A program made the position numbers and the translations under genes. A model generated the notes under the pieces. It was not told where the DNA came from. It did not search any database and worked only from the letters and a program-made list of their open reading frames with translations. A stretch of 64,000 nt of DNA from Priestia aryabhattai (GTDB taxonomy: Bacteria; Bacillota; Bacilli; Bacillales; Bacillaceae_H), in contig NZ_JAMBOQ010000004.1 in assembly GCF_023715685.1 (NCBI RefSeq), positions 372,001 through 436,000 on the forward strand, given 5' to 3'. This document shows positions 16,530 to 24,597 of the stretch, piece after piece (positions within the stretch are counted from its first letter, which is position 1; every line of letters begins with the position of its first letter).

Positions 16530-17654
16530 ATGAAAGGAAGTGAACCATGGGTAATGATCAATTCAAACGATCGTATCACCACATCTCAAGCATCTGTGGT
16601 TGTTATCAATTTTATACTTGGAACAGGGATTCTCAGTTTGCCACGGGCAGCTGCAGAAAAAGTGAAAACACCTGATATTTGGTTAAGTGTTATTTTAGGT
16701 GGGATAATCGCCATGATAGCGGGAGTAATCATGGTGAAATTAAGTCAACGGTTTCCTGAAAAAACCTTTTATCAATACAGTCAAGAAATTGTGGGGAAAT
16801 GGATAGGAAAGCTATTTGGTTTCTTCGTTACGGGTTATTTTTTAGTACTTGGTGGTTTTCATGCCCGTGCATTGGCAGAAGTAACAGGATATCTATTGTT
16901 GGAAGGAACCCCTAAATGGGCTATTATTATGCCCTTTATGTGGGCAAGTCTCTATCTAATCAGAGGGGGGATAAATCCAATTGCTCGTCTGTTCGACATT
17001 ATATTACCTATCACAGTTATTCTTTTCTTGTTAGTAGCGTTTATGAGTATCAAAATATTTGAAATAGATAATCTGCGCCCGGTACTAGGGGAGGGCATCA
17101 TCCCTGTACTGAAAGGGGTAAAGACAACCGCTCTCGCATTCACAGGTCCTGAAATTATGCTGCTAATACTGGCATTTATGAAAGAGCCGCACAAAGCAGT
17201 AAAAGCTGTGCTGGTTGGCGTTATGATTCCTTTGTGCCTTTATGTCATTGCAGTCGTGATGGTTATCGGAGCGTTATCAGTGGATGGAGTCGTCACGAGA
17301 ACATGGCCAACCCTTGATCTCATACGAAGTTTTGAGCTAACTGGGTTAATCTTTGAACGATTTGATTCCTTGTTGCTCGTAGTATGGATTATGCAGATGT
17401 TTACTTGCTTTAATATCGGTCACTATAGCGCTTCTTTAGGCCTATCACAACTTTTCCAGAAGGATATTCGTCTATTTATGTATGGTTTACTTCCCATTAT
17501 TTATCTTATTTCCATGATTCCTAAAACTATCAATGATGTGTTTAAACTAGGAGATATGATTGGCAATGTTGCCTTGGTTTTATTTGGCGCTTTGCCGCTG
17601 CTTCTTCTCATCATTTCAAAAGTAAAGGGAGTAAAGTATGAAACAAACGTATAA
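16530..17654 (+). CDS. Spore germinant receptor B subunit (GerAB/ArcD/ProY permease)
   Basis: 374 residues, ten membrane helices of the APC superfamily. It starts 6 bp after the A gene; an in-frame ATG at 16554 is the alternative start. Typical B-subunit features are VVINFILGTGILSLPR in helix 1, GGFHARALAEV in helix 3 and YFLVLGGFHAR. The B subunit is the probable germinant-binding permease-like part of the receptor. Its end overlaps the C gene by 17 bp, confirming one operon. No lesions, in contrast to the decayed B gene at 32.7-33.9 kb. Confidence 0.94.
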   Translation: MKGSEPWVMINSNDRITTSQASVVVINFILGTGILSLPRAAAEKVKTPDIWLSVILGGIIAMIAGVIMVKLSQRFPEKTFYQYSQEIVGKWIGKLFGFFVTGYFLVLGGFHARALAEVTGYLLLEGTPKWAIIMPFMWASLYLIRGGINPIARLFDIILPITVILFLLVAFMSIKIFEIDNLRPVLGEGIIPVLKGVKTTALAFTGPEIMLLILAFMKEPHKAVKAVLVGVMIPLCLYVIAVVMVIGALSVDGVVTRTWPTLDLIRSFELTGLIFERFDSLLLVVWIMQMFTCFNIGHYSASLGLSQLFQKDIRLFMYGLLPIIYLISMIPKTINDVFKLGDMIGNVALVLFGALPLLLLIISKVKGVKYETNV

Positions 17655-18849
17655 TCATGTACAGTTCTTAATGGTTTTGCTTTCTGTTCTTTTGCTCTTG
17701 CCTCTAACAAGTTGTTGGAGCAGTCATGAAATTGAAGAGCAAAGTTTAGGGGTAGGTATGGCATTTGATAAAGCTAAGGAGTCCATAATTGAAAAAGAAT
17801 TGGATGAGCAAGGAGAAGGGTATCCCAAAAAGAACCTAATTACTTCAACCTACCAACTGATCACTCCCCAGGTGGCAAGTTCAGCCACTAAACAAGGAGG
17901 TTCCCAACCGAAACCTTACGTAAATGTGTCTGGAACAGGAGATTCTCCTTTCCAAATGCTTCGTGAATTGTCTTTGAGCAGTGACACTCCTTTAACCAGT
18001 CCTCATATGAAAGTGATGGTTATCAGCGGGGCCCTTGCACGGGCGTACAGTTTAGAACAATTAGTGGATCAAAATCTTCGTAACAATGATTTTAGACCTA
18101 GTTGTCTTGTGTTTATTAGTAAAGGGAGAGCCAGCGACACATTAGAATCAAAAACAGCAGGAGAGATCCCAGCTTTTCATCTGTATGGAATGATAGACAA
18201 TACATATCGAACAACACGAATTTTACCGCCTATGCCGCTTATTAAATTAGCGAGCAAGATTCAATCAGGGTCTAGTTTTCTGTTGCAAAATGTATTATCA
18301 GCAAATGGAGAAATCAAATTTGCTGGTGCTGCCATAATTAAAGGGAAAACAAACAAAATGATTGGTTTTTTGAATGAAGAAGAACTAGATGGTCTGACTT
18401 GGATCACAGGAAAAGGGAAAGGAGGGCTAGTGAAAACCTTTGATAAAAAGACCAGTCAGCTGATCGTATATGAAATAGAATCTATGAAAAGTCATATTGA
18501 ACCTCATGTTAGAGGAAATAATATCTCTTTTGATGTACATATTGAATCAGAGGGACGGCTGTCTGAAAATTGGGTGGTCTCCGGAAACCCTTTAAAAAAC
18601 CAATTTTTACAGAAGGCGCAAAAAACTTCAGAAAAAAAAGTGAAGCATCTCGTAAGAAACACAGTAGAAAAAATGCAAAAAGAATATAAAGTCGATGTGG
18701 CCGGATTCGGAAATCAATTGAGAATTAAGAGGCCTAGGGTATGGATGAGGGTCAAAGACAATTGGGATCAAACGTTTAGTGAAGTACCGATTAACTATGA
18801 TGTGAAATTAATAATTAAAGATTATGGAACGTCAGGATCAAAAAAGTGA
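17638..18849 (+). CDS. Spore germinant receptor C subunit (Ger(x)C lipoprotein)
   Basis: 403 residues. The signal peptide has lipobox LTSC (Cys 26) followed by WSSHEIEE, the common first motif of GerC proteins. Next come the domain 1 block GVGMAFDKAK, a SDTPLTSPHMKVMVISG segment and the C-terminal Spore_GerAC domain with GAAIIKGKTNKMIGFLNEEE, ending in the long helix KKVKHLVRNTVEKMQKEYKVD. It is lipidated and faces the outside of the spore inner membrane. GAAAGGGAG-like sequence lies inside the end of the B gene (AAAGGGAG), giving a ribosome site. Confidence 0.94.
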   Translation: MKQTYNHVQFLMVLLSVLLLLPLTSCWSSHEIEEQSLGVGMAFDKAKESIIEKELDEQGEGYPKKNLITSTYQLITPQVASSATKQGGSQPKPYVNVSGTGDSPFQMLRELSLSSDTPLTSPHMKVMVISGALARAYSLEQLVDQNLRNNDFRPSCLVFISKGRASDTLESKTAGEIPAFHLYGMIDNTYRTTRILPPMPLIKLASKIQSGSSFLLQNVLSANGEIKFAGAAIIKGKTNKMIGFLNEEELDGLTWITGKGKGGLVKTFDKKTSQLIVYEIESMKSHIEPHVRGNNISFDVHIESEGRLSENWVVSGNPLKNQFLQKAQKTSEKKVKHLVRNTVEKMQKEYKVDVAGFGNQLRIKRPRVWMRVKDNWDQTFSEVPINYDVKLIIKDYGTSGSKK

Positions 18850-18973
18850 GTATCTAAGTTTAGCTTTGCTTGTTTTGATCTCAGAAATAAAAAAGCCCAA
18901 AGGATAACCTTAGAGCTGGCTAAAAAATATTCCCCCTATATTCAGTACGAAACTTCGAGGAGAAATGGTAAAT

Positions 18974-19004
18974 AAGAGCTGTCCAGAACCGGCAGCTCTT
19001 ATTT
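18974..19004. terminator. Bidirectional terminator
   Basis: AAGAGCTG pairs with CAGCTCTT, with T-rich sequence on both strands. It lies between the ger operon and the convergent ytoQ. Confidence 0.7.
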
Positions 19005-19005
19005 G

Positions 19006-19446
19006 TTATTCAAAAATATAAGCAAGCGCTTGAAGAGCCTGTTCCGGCGTTTCGACTACAACTTGCGCTTTGTTTGACAGTTCTTTAAGCGGGTGGTGCA
19101 GTTTTTCAGGGCGAACCAAAATTAGCGGTTTATCTAATGAAATGGCTGTCGCAGCATCCATTGCGCTGTTCCACTGCTTGTATTTTTCGCCAAATAAAGC
19201 AATGACCACATCAGATTTTTTCAGCAGCACCTGCGTACGTAAATTATTAATTTGGGAAGCAGCTTCATCTTTTAAAACAGCGTTAGGCTGTTTTCCTAAA
19301 ATTTCTTCTCCAATGTTGTCGGAGCGGTCATGGTCTGCCATCGGACCAACAAACGTAAGGGGAAGGTTTAATTGCTCCGCTTGGTTTTTAATTTCGTCTC
19401 GCCAGTTATCGTGAATTTGCCCGGCAAGGTATACAGTTAAGTTCAT
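19006..19446 (-). CDS. ytoQ: YtoQ family protein
   Basis: 146 residues, close to the usual 148. The conserved blocks are VYLAGQIHDNWRDEI at the N-terminus, TFVGPMADHDRSDNIGE, PNAVLKDEAASQINNLRT, and VVIALFGEKYKQWNSAMDA with LHHPLKELSNKA near the end. The fold resembles nucleoside 2-deoxyribosyltransferase-like proteins, but no activity is established. AGGAGGAC precedes the ATG. It is a single-gene unit, convergent with the ger operon. Confidence 0.9.
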   Translation of the reverse strand: MNLTVYLAGQIHDNWRDEIKNQAEQLNLPLTFVGPMADHDRSDNIGEEILGKQPNAVLKDEAASQINNLRTQVLLKKSDVVIALFGEKYKQWNSAMDAATAISLDKPLILVRPEKLHHPLKELSNKAQVVVETPEQALQALAYIFE

Positions 19447-19621
19447 TATGTAAAAGTCCTCCTCTAACTGATAGTTAATATTTGTTTTATTTTATCAAAT
19501 GTAAGCGGATAATACGAATGATTTGAATGGGGTGCTTTACCAAAAAATAAGGTTATGGTAGACAAATAGATAAAAAAGAGAAACAATAGAAGGCGTATTG
19601 CTAATTAAAGAAAGGATGTAC

Positions 19622-20536
19622 ATGATGACAGAAACAGTGCTACAAGTAGATCATGTCAGTAAAGTAATTGGGAAGAAAACCATTTTGCATGATGTATCCT
19701 TATCCGTTAAGCGCGGTGAGATTTTTGGGTTGCTTGGTCCAAATGGTTCTGGTAAAACAACGCTAATTCGAACGGTAGTAGGGCTGATTAAAGAAACAAA
19801 GGGAACGATTACCGTCAATGGCTTTCCTTTAAAAGAACAGTTTACATCAGCTATGAAATCAATTGGAGCGATTATTGAAAACCCTGAGTTTTATGATTAT
19901 CTGACGGGCTATCAAAATTTAAAACACTTTGCTAATATGCATGAAGGGATCACATCAGAACGTTTGGATGAAGTGATTGCTTTAGTAAAGCTTGAAAACA
20001 GCATTCATGCAAAAGTGAAGACGTATTCTCTTGGAATGAGACAGCGTTTAGGAGTAGCTCAAGCTATTTTACATAAGCCTGCATTGCTTTTACTAGACGA
20101 ACCAACAAATGGTCTAGACCCAGCGGGAATGAGAGAATTTCGTACATATTTACAAACGCTTTGCACAGAAGAAGGAATTTCAATCTTAATCGCGAGCCAC
20201 TTATTAAAAGAAGTAGAAGCATTGTGTGACCGCGTTGGTATTATTCAAGATGGTGAGTTAAAAGCAATTCAAGATCTATCTCCAAATCGTCAAGATCAAG
20301 GAATGTATGTAGAATTTGAAGTGTCTGACGCGCAAAAAGCAGTGGATCTTTTAACACAAGAATTTGAAGTGACGATGAGATCAGATATTATCGATGTAGC
20401 GATTGTAAAAGAGCAAATTCCAGCTGTGAATAGAAAATTAGTGGACAGCGACATTTTAGTCTACCGAATTACCCCTGTTTATGAGACGCTTGAAGATTCG
20501 TTTATGTCCGTTACGGAAGGAGAGCACCATGCTTAA
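19622..20536 (+). CDS. ABC transporter ATP-binding protein, ABC-2/Bcr type
   Basis: 304 residues from ATG 19622 (a second ATG follows at 19625; AAAGGA lies 6-9 bp upstream). One ABC domain: Walker A GPNGSGKTT, Q-loop in IGAIIENPEFY, signature SLGMRQRLG, Walker B LLLLDEPTNGLD, switch His in IASHLL. The C-terminal 80 residues form the extra domain found in BcrA-type exporters. It overlaps the permease gene by 8 bp. Such pairs export antimicrobial peptides or unknown lipophilic substrates; the substrate here is not determined. Confidence 0.92.
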   Translation: MMTETVLQVDHVSKVIGKKTILHDVSLSVKRGEIFGLLGPNGSGKTTLIRTVVGLIKETKGTITVNGFPLKEQFTSAMKSIGAIIENPEFYDYLTGYQNLKHFANMHEGITSERLDEVIALVKLENSIHAKVKTYSLGMRQRLGVAQAILHKPALLLLDEPTNGLDPAGMREFRTYLQTLCTEEGISILIASHLLKEVEALCDRVGIIQDGELKAIQDLSPNRQDQGMYVEFEVSDAQKAVDLLTQEFEVTMRSDIIDVAIVKEQIPAVNRKLVDSDILVYRITPVYETLEDSFMSVTEGEHHA

Positions 20537-21296
20537 GTTAATTCAAAATGAACATATGAAATGGTTTCACAAAAGAAGTACAAAAATCACGCTTATTACA
20601 ATTGGCATTTTAACTCTTTGTATGGCTCTTTTAATGAAGAAAGTGGCAAACAGTGCAGGGACAGAAGAAAACATTTTGAACTTCCTGTCATTTAGTTCAG
20701 GTATGCTGATTCTTGTTCAATTTTTCGCTCTTGCTGTGGGGGGATCGATTGTTTCAAAAGAGTTTGAAGCAGGTACTATTAAGCTTCTTTTAATTCGCCC
20801 GGCTAGACGTTCAACGATTTTAACATCCAAGTACATAACGCTCATTTTAATTAGCTTGTATTATTTACTGAGCTATTTACTTTTTTCGTTTGTATGGGGA
20901 GCATTGTTCTTTGGATTTACCAGTCTAGAAGGAGATGCGCAGCTGCTTAAACATATTACGCTTACGTATGACAGTGCGTATATGGAAACGTTCATGATGA
21001 TGACGTTCGCATTTATGCTGTCGTCTTTATTTAGAAATAGCGCGCTTGCTTCAAGTTTAGCTATCGTTGTGAGTATCGGTGCGAAAGCTGTAACCCGATT
21101 AGTATCGGAGCTAGATTTATGGTGGGGGAAATTTTTATTATTTGCCAACACGGACTTTGTGCAGTATATGGACGGAATGAAGCCGATGTTTGACGGAATG
21201 ACAATTCCATTTTCAATCTTTATCTTAATAGCGCATTTTGTCTTCTTTATGGGCGTAGCATGGGTAGCGTTTTTGAAACGTGACGTAGCTAATTGA
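20529..21296 (+). CDS. ABC-2 type permease
   Basis: 255 residues from ATG 20529, with GGAAGGAG 8 bp upstream inside the end of the ATPase gene. Six predicted helices. The N-terminus MLKLIQNEHMKWFHKRST and the FEAGTIKLLLIRPARRS block (coupling helix after helix 2) are typical of BcrB/YhcI-like permeases. With the preceding ATPase it forms a complete exporter. No sensor kinase or regulator is adjacent, so regulation is unclear. Confidence 0.9.
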   Translation: MLKLIQNEHMKWFHKRSTKITLITIGILTLCMALLMKKVANSAGTEENILNFLSFSSGMLILVQFFALAVGGSIVSKEFEAGTIKLLLIRPARRSTILTSKYITLILISLYYLLSYLLFSFVWGALFFGFTSLEGDAQLLKHITLTYDSAYMETFMMMTFAFMLSSLFRNSALASSLAIVVSIGAKAVTRLVSELDLWWGKFLLFANTDFVQYMDGMKPMFDGMTIPFSIFILIAHFVFFMGVAWVAFLKRDVAN

Positions 21297-21397
21297 TGTG
21301 AGAATTTTCGCACTATATATTTTTCTAAAATAGCATTTGACAATTAAATAAAAAGAGATTACAGTAGTGAAAGACTATTTTTAAAACAACTACAAAC

Positions 21398-21508
21398 TTC
21401 TTATCAAGAGAGACGGAGGGACTGGCCCTATGATGTCTCGGCAACTGGCTGTACGCAGTGCGGTGCTAAATCCAGCAGACGATGTTTCGTTTGGAAGATG
21501 AGAAGGGT
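21398..21508 (+). ncRNA. SAM-I (S-box) riboswitch aptamer
   Basis: The classic core is present: P1 5' side CTTATCA, AGAGA, GGAGGGACTGGCCC, ATGA, the CGGCAAC segment, then GTGCTAAATCCAGCAGA and the P1 3' side GATGAGAAG. It binds S-adenosylmethionine and shuts transcription off when SAM is plentiful. It lies directly upstream of an NhaC-type transporter. Confidence 0.95.
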
Positions 21509-21528
21509 AATCTTATGATACAAATAAG

Positions 21529-21564
21529 AGACCTCTTCTTATCAATAAGAAGAGGTCTTTTTTA
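21529..21564 (+). terminator. Riboswitch-controlled terminator
   Basis: AGACCTCTTCTTAT pairs with ATAAGAAGAGGTCT (14 bp), loop CA, then TTTTTT. Its 5' arm (CCTCTTCTTATC) can instead pair with GATGAGAAGGG at the end of the aptamer, giving the antiterminator when SAM is low. Confidence 0.93.
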
Positions 21565-21588
21565 TTACGTAAACAAGAGGTGTTAAGA

Positions 21589-22899
21589 ATGGAACAACAA
21601 AAAGGAAACGGCTGGGCGCTGTTACCGCTGGGCGTCTTTTTAGTCCTGTTTGTCGGATCAGGAATTATAACGGGAGATTTTTATAAGCTGCCGGTATTAG
21701 TAGCTATCATCATTGCAGCCATTGTGGCGCTGGCTATGAACCGCAAAGATTCACTTAATGTAAAAGTTGAACGTTTTGCTAAAGGAGCAGGGCATCCTGA
21801 TATCATTATTATGGTGCTTATTTTCATTTTAGCAGGTGCTTTTTCCGAAGTCGCTAAAGGCATGGGAGCTGTTGATTCAACGGTAAACTTAGCTCTGTCT
21901 GTGCTTCCGCAAAGCTTAGTGGTAGTCGGAATCTTTGTTATTGGCGCATTCATTTCAATTTCGATGGGAACGTCAATGGGAACAATCGCTGCGTTAGGGC
22001 CTATCGCTGTAGGAATCAGTGAGCAAGCGCATGTATCCATTACACTGGCAATTGCGGCCGTTGTTGGTGGTGCAATGTTTGGAGATAATTTATCCGTAAT
22101 TTCTGATACGACCATTGCAGCAGTTCGTACGCAAAAAACAAATATGACAGATAAATTAAAAGTAAACTTTTTTATTGTACTTCCTGCAGCGATCGTTACG
22201 GTGATTTTATTGCTTGTAATGACGCTTGGCAACACGTCTTCAGTAGAAATTAAAGATTTTAGCTGGTTTAAAATCTTGCCTTATATCGGTGTGCTAGCAG
22301 CGGCAATATTTGGTGCAAACGTATTAAGCATTTTAACCGGAGGCATTGTACTAGCCGGCGTGATCGGATTAGCTGACGGAAGCTACACGCTTTCTTCTCT
22401 TGCTAAAACTGTGACAGAAGGTATTGGCGGAATGTCGGAATTAATTATTTTATCTCTTTTAATTGGCGGAATGGTTGAGCTAATTCGCTATAACGGCGGT
22501 ATTAATTTCTTATTGAACTTATTAACACGGCGCATTCAAACAAAAAAAGGCGGAGAATTCAGTATCGCTGGATTAGTAAGTTTAACAAATTTAGCAACGG
22601 CTAATAACACGATTTCAATTATTACGGCAGGTCCGTTAGCGAAAGAAATCTCTGATAAGTATTCAATTGATAATCGTAAATCAGCCAGTCTGCTCGACTT
22701 GTTTTCATGCAGCGTTCAAGGGCTTATCCCTTATGGTGCACAAATGCTTCTAGCAGCAGGATTTGCCAAAGTGTCACCGATTGAGATTATTCCATTTACA
22801 TTCTATCCAATGTTAACAGCGGTTTGCGGTATCATTGCAATTGTAATTGGTTTTCCTCGGTTAAATAAAAAATCAAAATCATCTAAAGAAGCTGCGTAA
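21589..22899 (+). CDS. metT: NhaC-superfamily transporter under SAM control, likely methionine uptake (MetT-like)
   Basis: 436 residues from ATG 21589 with AAGAGGTG upstream. About 11 membrane helices of the Na+/H+ antiporter (NhaC) superfamily. Conserved parts are GAFISISMGTSMGTIAALGP, GGAMFGDNLSVISDTT and TNLATANNTISIITAGP. NhaC members normally exchange Na+ for H+. The SAM-I riboswitch directly upstream instead points to a methionine or precursor transporter; comparative work has named such S-box-controlled NhaC proteins MetT. The substrate is inferred from regulation, not shown here. Confidence 0.82.
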   Translation: MEQQKGNGWALLPLGVFLVLFVGSGIITGDFYKLPVLVAIIIAAIVALAMNRKDSLNVKVERFAKGAGHPDIIIMVLIFILAGAFSEVAKGMGAVDSTVNLALSVLPQSLVVVGIFVIGAFISISMGTSMGTIAALGPIAVGISEQAHVSITLAIAAVVGGAMFGDNLSVISDTTIAAVRTQKTNMTDKLKVNFFIVLPAAIVTVILLLVMTLGNTSSVEIKDFSWFKILPYIGVLAAAIFGANVLSILTGGIVLAGVIGLADGSYTLSSLAKTVTEGIGGMSELIILSLLIGGMVELIRYNGGINFLLNLLTRRIQTKKGGEFSIAGLVSLTNLATANNTISIITAGPLAKEISDKYSIDNRKSASLLDLFSCSVQGLIPYGAQMLLAAGFAKVSPIEIIPFTFYPMLTAVCGIIAIVIGFPRLNKKSKSSKEAA

Positions 22900-22903
22900 T
22901 GCC

Positions 22904-22940
22904 AAACCCTTAAAAAGAATGTTCTTTTTAAGGGTTTTTT
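22904..22940 (+). terminator. Terminator of the MetT-like gene
   Basis: CCCTTAAAAAGAA pairs with TTCTTTTTAAGGG, then TTTTTT. Its T tail overlaps the stop codon of the small convergent gene. Confidence 0.9.
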
Positions 22941-23067
22941 ACTGTTTGAAAAAATCAGCTGGCTTTTCTTTGTCTAACTCCTTCCAAAGCGTCTCATTTT
23001 GTTTAAGTGCATAAGCCGCTCCTCCAATCTCAATTCCGCATAATAAAATGAATAATAAAATACCCAT
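22939..23067 (-). CDS. 42-residue membrane peptide
   Basis: ATG 23067 with a perfect AAGGAGGTCA ribosome site 5 bp upstream. The product begins MGILLFILLCGIEIGGAAYAL, a single membrane helix, then a charged tail (WKELDKEKPADFFKQ). It is divergent from the LacI-family regulator and ends in the terminator of the MetT-like gene. Too short for usual gene prediction; the quality of the ribosome site makes it credible. Function unknown. Confidence 0.65.
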   Translation of the reverse strand: MGILLFILLCGIEIGGAAYALKQNETLWKELDKEKPADFFKQ

Positions 23068-23154
23068 AAAATGACCTCCTTACGTAAATGAATAAAAACA
23101 CGATTGTAACGGGTTTAGCTTATTGCTATTTCACTTTATAATGAGAATAAAGTA

Positions 23155-23168
23155 TGAAACGCGTTTCA
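23155..23168. promoter_or_regulatory. LacI-family operator
   Basis: TGAAACGCGTTTCA, a perfect 14-bp palindrome, 24 bp before the LacI-family gene and between it and the divergent peptide gene. Its centre is GC rather than the CG of a CcpA cre site, so autoregulation by the adjacent repressor is more likely. Confidence 0.65.
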
Positions 23169-23191
23169 GCGCAAGAGAAAAAGGTGAAAAC

Positions 23192-24151
23192 ATGACAAAT
23201 ATCCGAGATATCGCAAAAAAAGCTGGTGTATCTGTTTCAACTGTATCCCGGGTGCTAAATCATCATCCGTATGTAAAAGAAGAAAAGCGCCGGCTGGTAG
23301 AAAAAGTTATTCAAGAACTTAATTATGAACAAAACATTAATGCGGTTCACTTATCAAAAGGAAAAACGAATATGATTGCCGTCGTATTACCCTTTATTAA
23401 TCATCCGTATTTCAGCCTGCTTTTAGAAGGAGTGGCCTCTCAAGCGTTAGAAAAGCAGTATCAGCTTGTTATTTGTCAGACGAACTATGATTTAAAAAAA
23501 GAAGAAGAAGCGCTTCATATGCTAAAAACAAAGCAAGTTGATGGAGTGATTATTTGTTCTAGAGCAAGCAGTTGGAGCACAATTGAATATTATCAGCAGT
23601 ACGGGCCGATAGCCGTGTGCGAAAACGTACAGAATCGTTCTATTCGCTCCGTATACGTCGATCATTATGCAGCTTTTCAGCAGGCGCTTATGTATTTAAA
23701 AGAAAAAGGATATAGGGATATTGGATATTGTATTGGAAGAATGACTGGTACAAATAGTCAACAGCGGCAACAAGCATACAAAGAATATGTAAAAAGAATA
23801 AATCAGCCTTATCAGCCGGAATGGGTTTTTCAAGACTGTTTGAACGTGACAGATGGTGAAAAAGTGGTAAAAAAATTGGTGCAGATGAAAAATCGACCTC
23901 AGGCGCTTTTAGTCACAAACGATCAAGTGGCTATCGGAATAAAAGCTCAGTGCGAACAAGCTGGTATTTCAGTTCCTGGCGATTTAGCTATCATTGGTTT
24001 TGATAATCATCCACTTTCTTCTTATTTACAAATCACAACGATAGAACTTCCTCTTAAGGAGATGGGCGAAACGCTTTTTACATTAGTTGGAAACAAGGTG
24101 CCTCAGAAAGTTGAGCTACCTTTTCGATTTATTGAGCGTGAAAGTGTATGA
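23192..24151 (+). CDS. LacI-family transcriptional regulator
   Basis: 319 residues from ATG 23192 (AAAGGTGAAAAC upstream). The N-terminal helix-turn-helix reads TNIRDIAKKAGVSVSTVSRV followed by the hinge helix LNHHPYVKEEKRR; the periplasmic-binding-like sensor begins MIAVVLPFINHPYFS, with VDGVIICSR, ALLVTNDQVAIG and LAIIGFDNHPL. The N-terminus is similar to the maltodextrin regulator YvdE of B. subtilis, but no sugar genes are adjacent, so the effector is unknown. A palindromic operator overlaps its promoter region. Confidence 0.92.
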   Translation: MTNIRDIAKKAGVSVSTVSRVLNHHPYVKEEKRRLVEKVIQELNYEQNINAVHLSKGKTNMIAVVLPFINHPYFSLLLEGVASQALEKQYQLVICQTNYDLKKEEEALHMLKTKQVDGVIICSRASSWSTIEYYQQYGPIAVCENVQNRSIRSVYVDHYAAFQQALMYLKEKGYRDIGYCIGRMTGTNSQQRQQAYKEYVKRINQPYQPEWVFQDCLNVTDGEKVVKKLVQMKNRPQALLVTNDQVAIGIKAQCEQAGISVPGDLAIIGFDNHPLSSYLQITTIELPLKEMGETLFTLVGNKVPQKVELPFRFIERESV

Positions 24152-24233
24152 ATTCTTGAGGGTCTCACCACATGGTTTTACCGGATAAAATGAGCAAAAG
24201 CGGACATCATACGAGTAAAGGAAGAAGAAAAGG

Positions 24234-24485
24234 ATGATGATCGTGGAGAAAAAAGAATATCAAGTGGGAGATCAAGTATTTGTTATTTACCGAAATCCTC
24301 ATACGGCAAACGTTGCTAATATTAATCAAGCTGAAATTGTGGAACATCCTGAAAATAAAGATGAAAAAGCGCTGTTTTTACATGAGTCTTATCATTTGTT
24401 AGCTGAAGATGATGCCGTGTATTCAACGTATGAAGAAGCCGAAAAAATGTATAACAAGATATTTGATTATGAACAATATGATTGA
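24234..24485 (+). CDS. splA: SplA-like regulator of spore photoproduct lyase
   Basis: 83 residues from the first ATG; a GTG at 24243 with AAAAGG 9 bp upstream is an equally good start. The sequence reads EYQVGDQVFVIYRNPHTANVA, with a FLHESYHLLAEDDAVYSTYEEAE segment, matching SplA, the small TRAP-like protein that negatively regulates splAB in Bacillus. It lies immediately upstream of splB. A terminator hairpin stands between the two genes, so splB may depend on read-through. Confidence 0.8.
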   Translation: MMIVEKKEYQVGDQVFVIYRNPHTANVANINQAEIVEHPENKDEKALFLHESYHLLAEDDAVYSTYEEAEKMYNKIFDYEQYD

Positions 24486-24489
24486 CGCA

Positions 24490-24517
24490 AGGCTCTCCTA
24501 CACGGAGAGTCTTTTTT
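24490..24517 (+). terminator. Hairpin between splA and splB
   Basis: AGGCTCTCC pairs with GGAGAGTCT, loop TACAC, then TTTTTT. Placed within the spl operon, so partial termination or attenuation is likely. Confidence 0.75.
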
Positions 24518-24597
24518 GGTCTGAAAAATAATTACCAAGGATATAGTCTTTTTATTTTTCAAACGCTATTAGTATAAGAAAAAAGGAAGTGTACATG

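Noticed and set aside
23155..23168. Catabolite-response (cre) site for CcpA
   Set aside because: The palindrome has GC at its centre where cre requires CG, so the adjacent LacI-type regulator is the better candidate.
24183..24214. Sigma-G promoter of splAB (GGATAAA ... CATACGA)
   Set aside because: splAB is sigma-G dependent in B. subtilis and the -10-like element is reasonable, but no -35 of the right sequence lies at 17-18 bp, so I do not list it.
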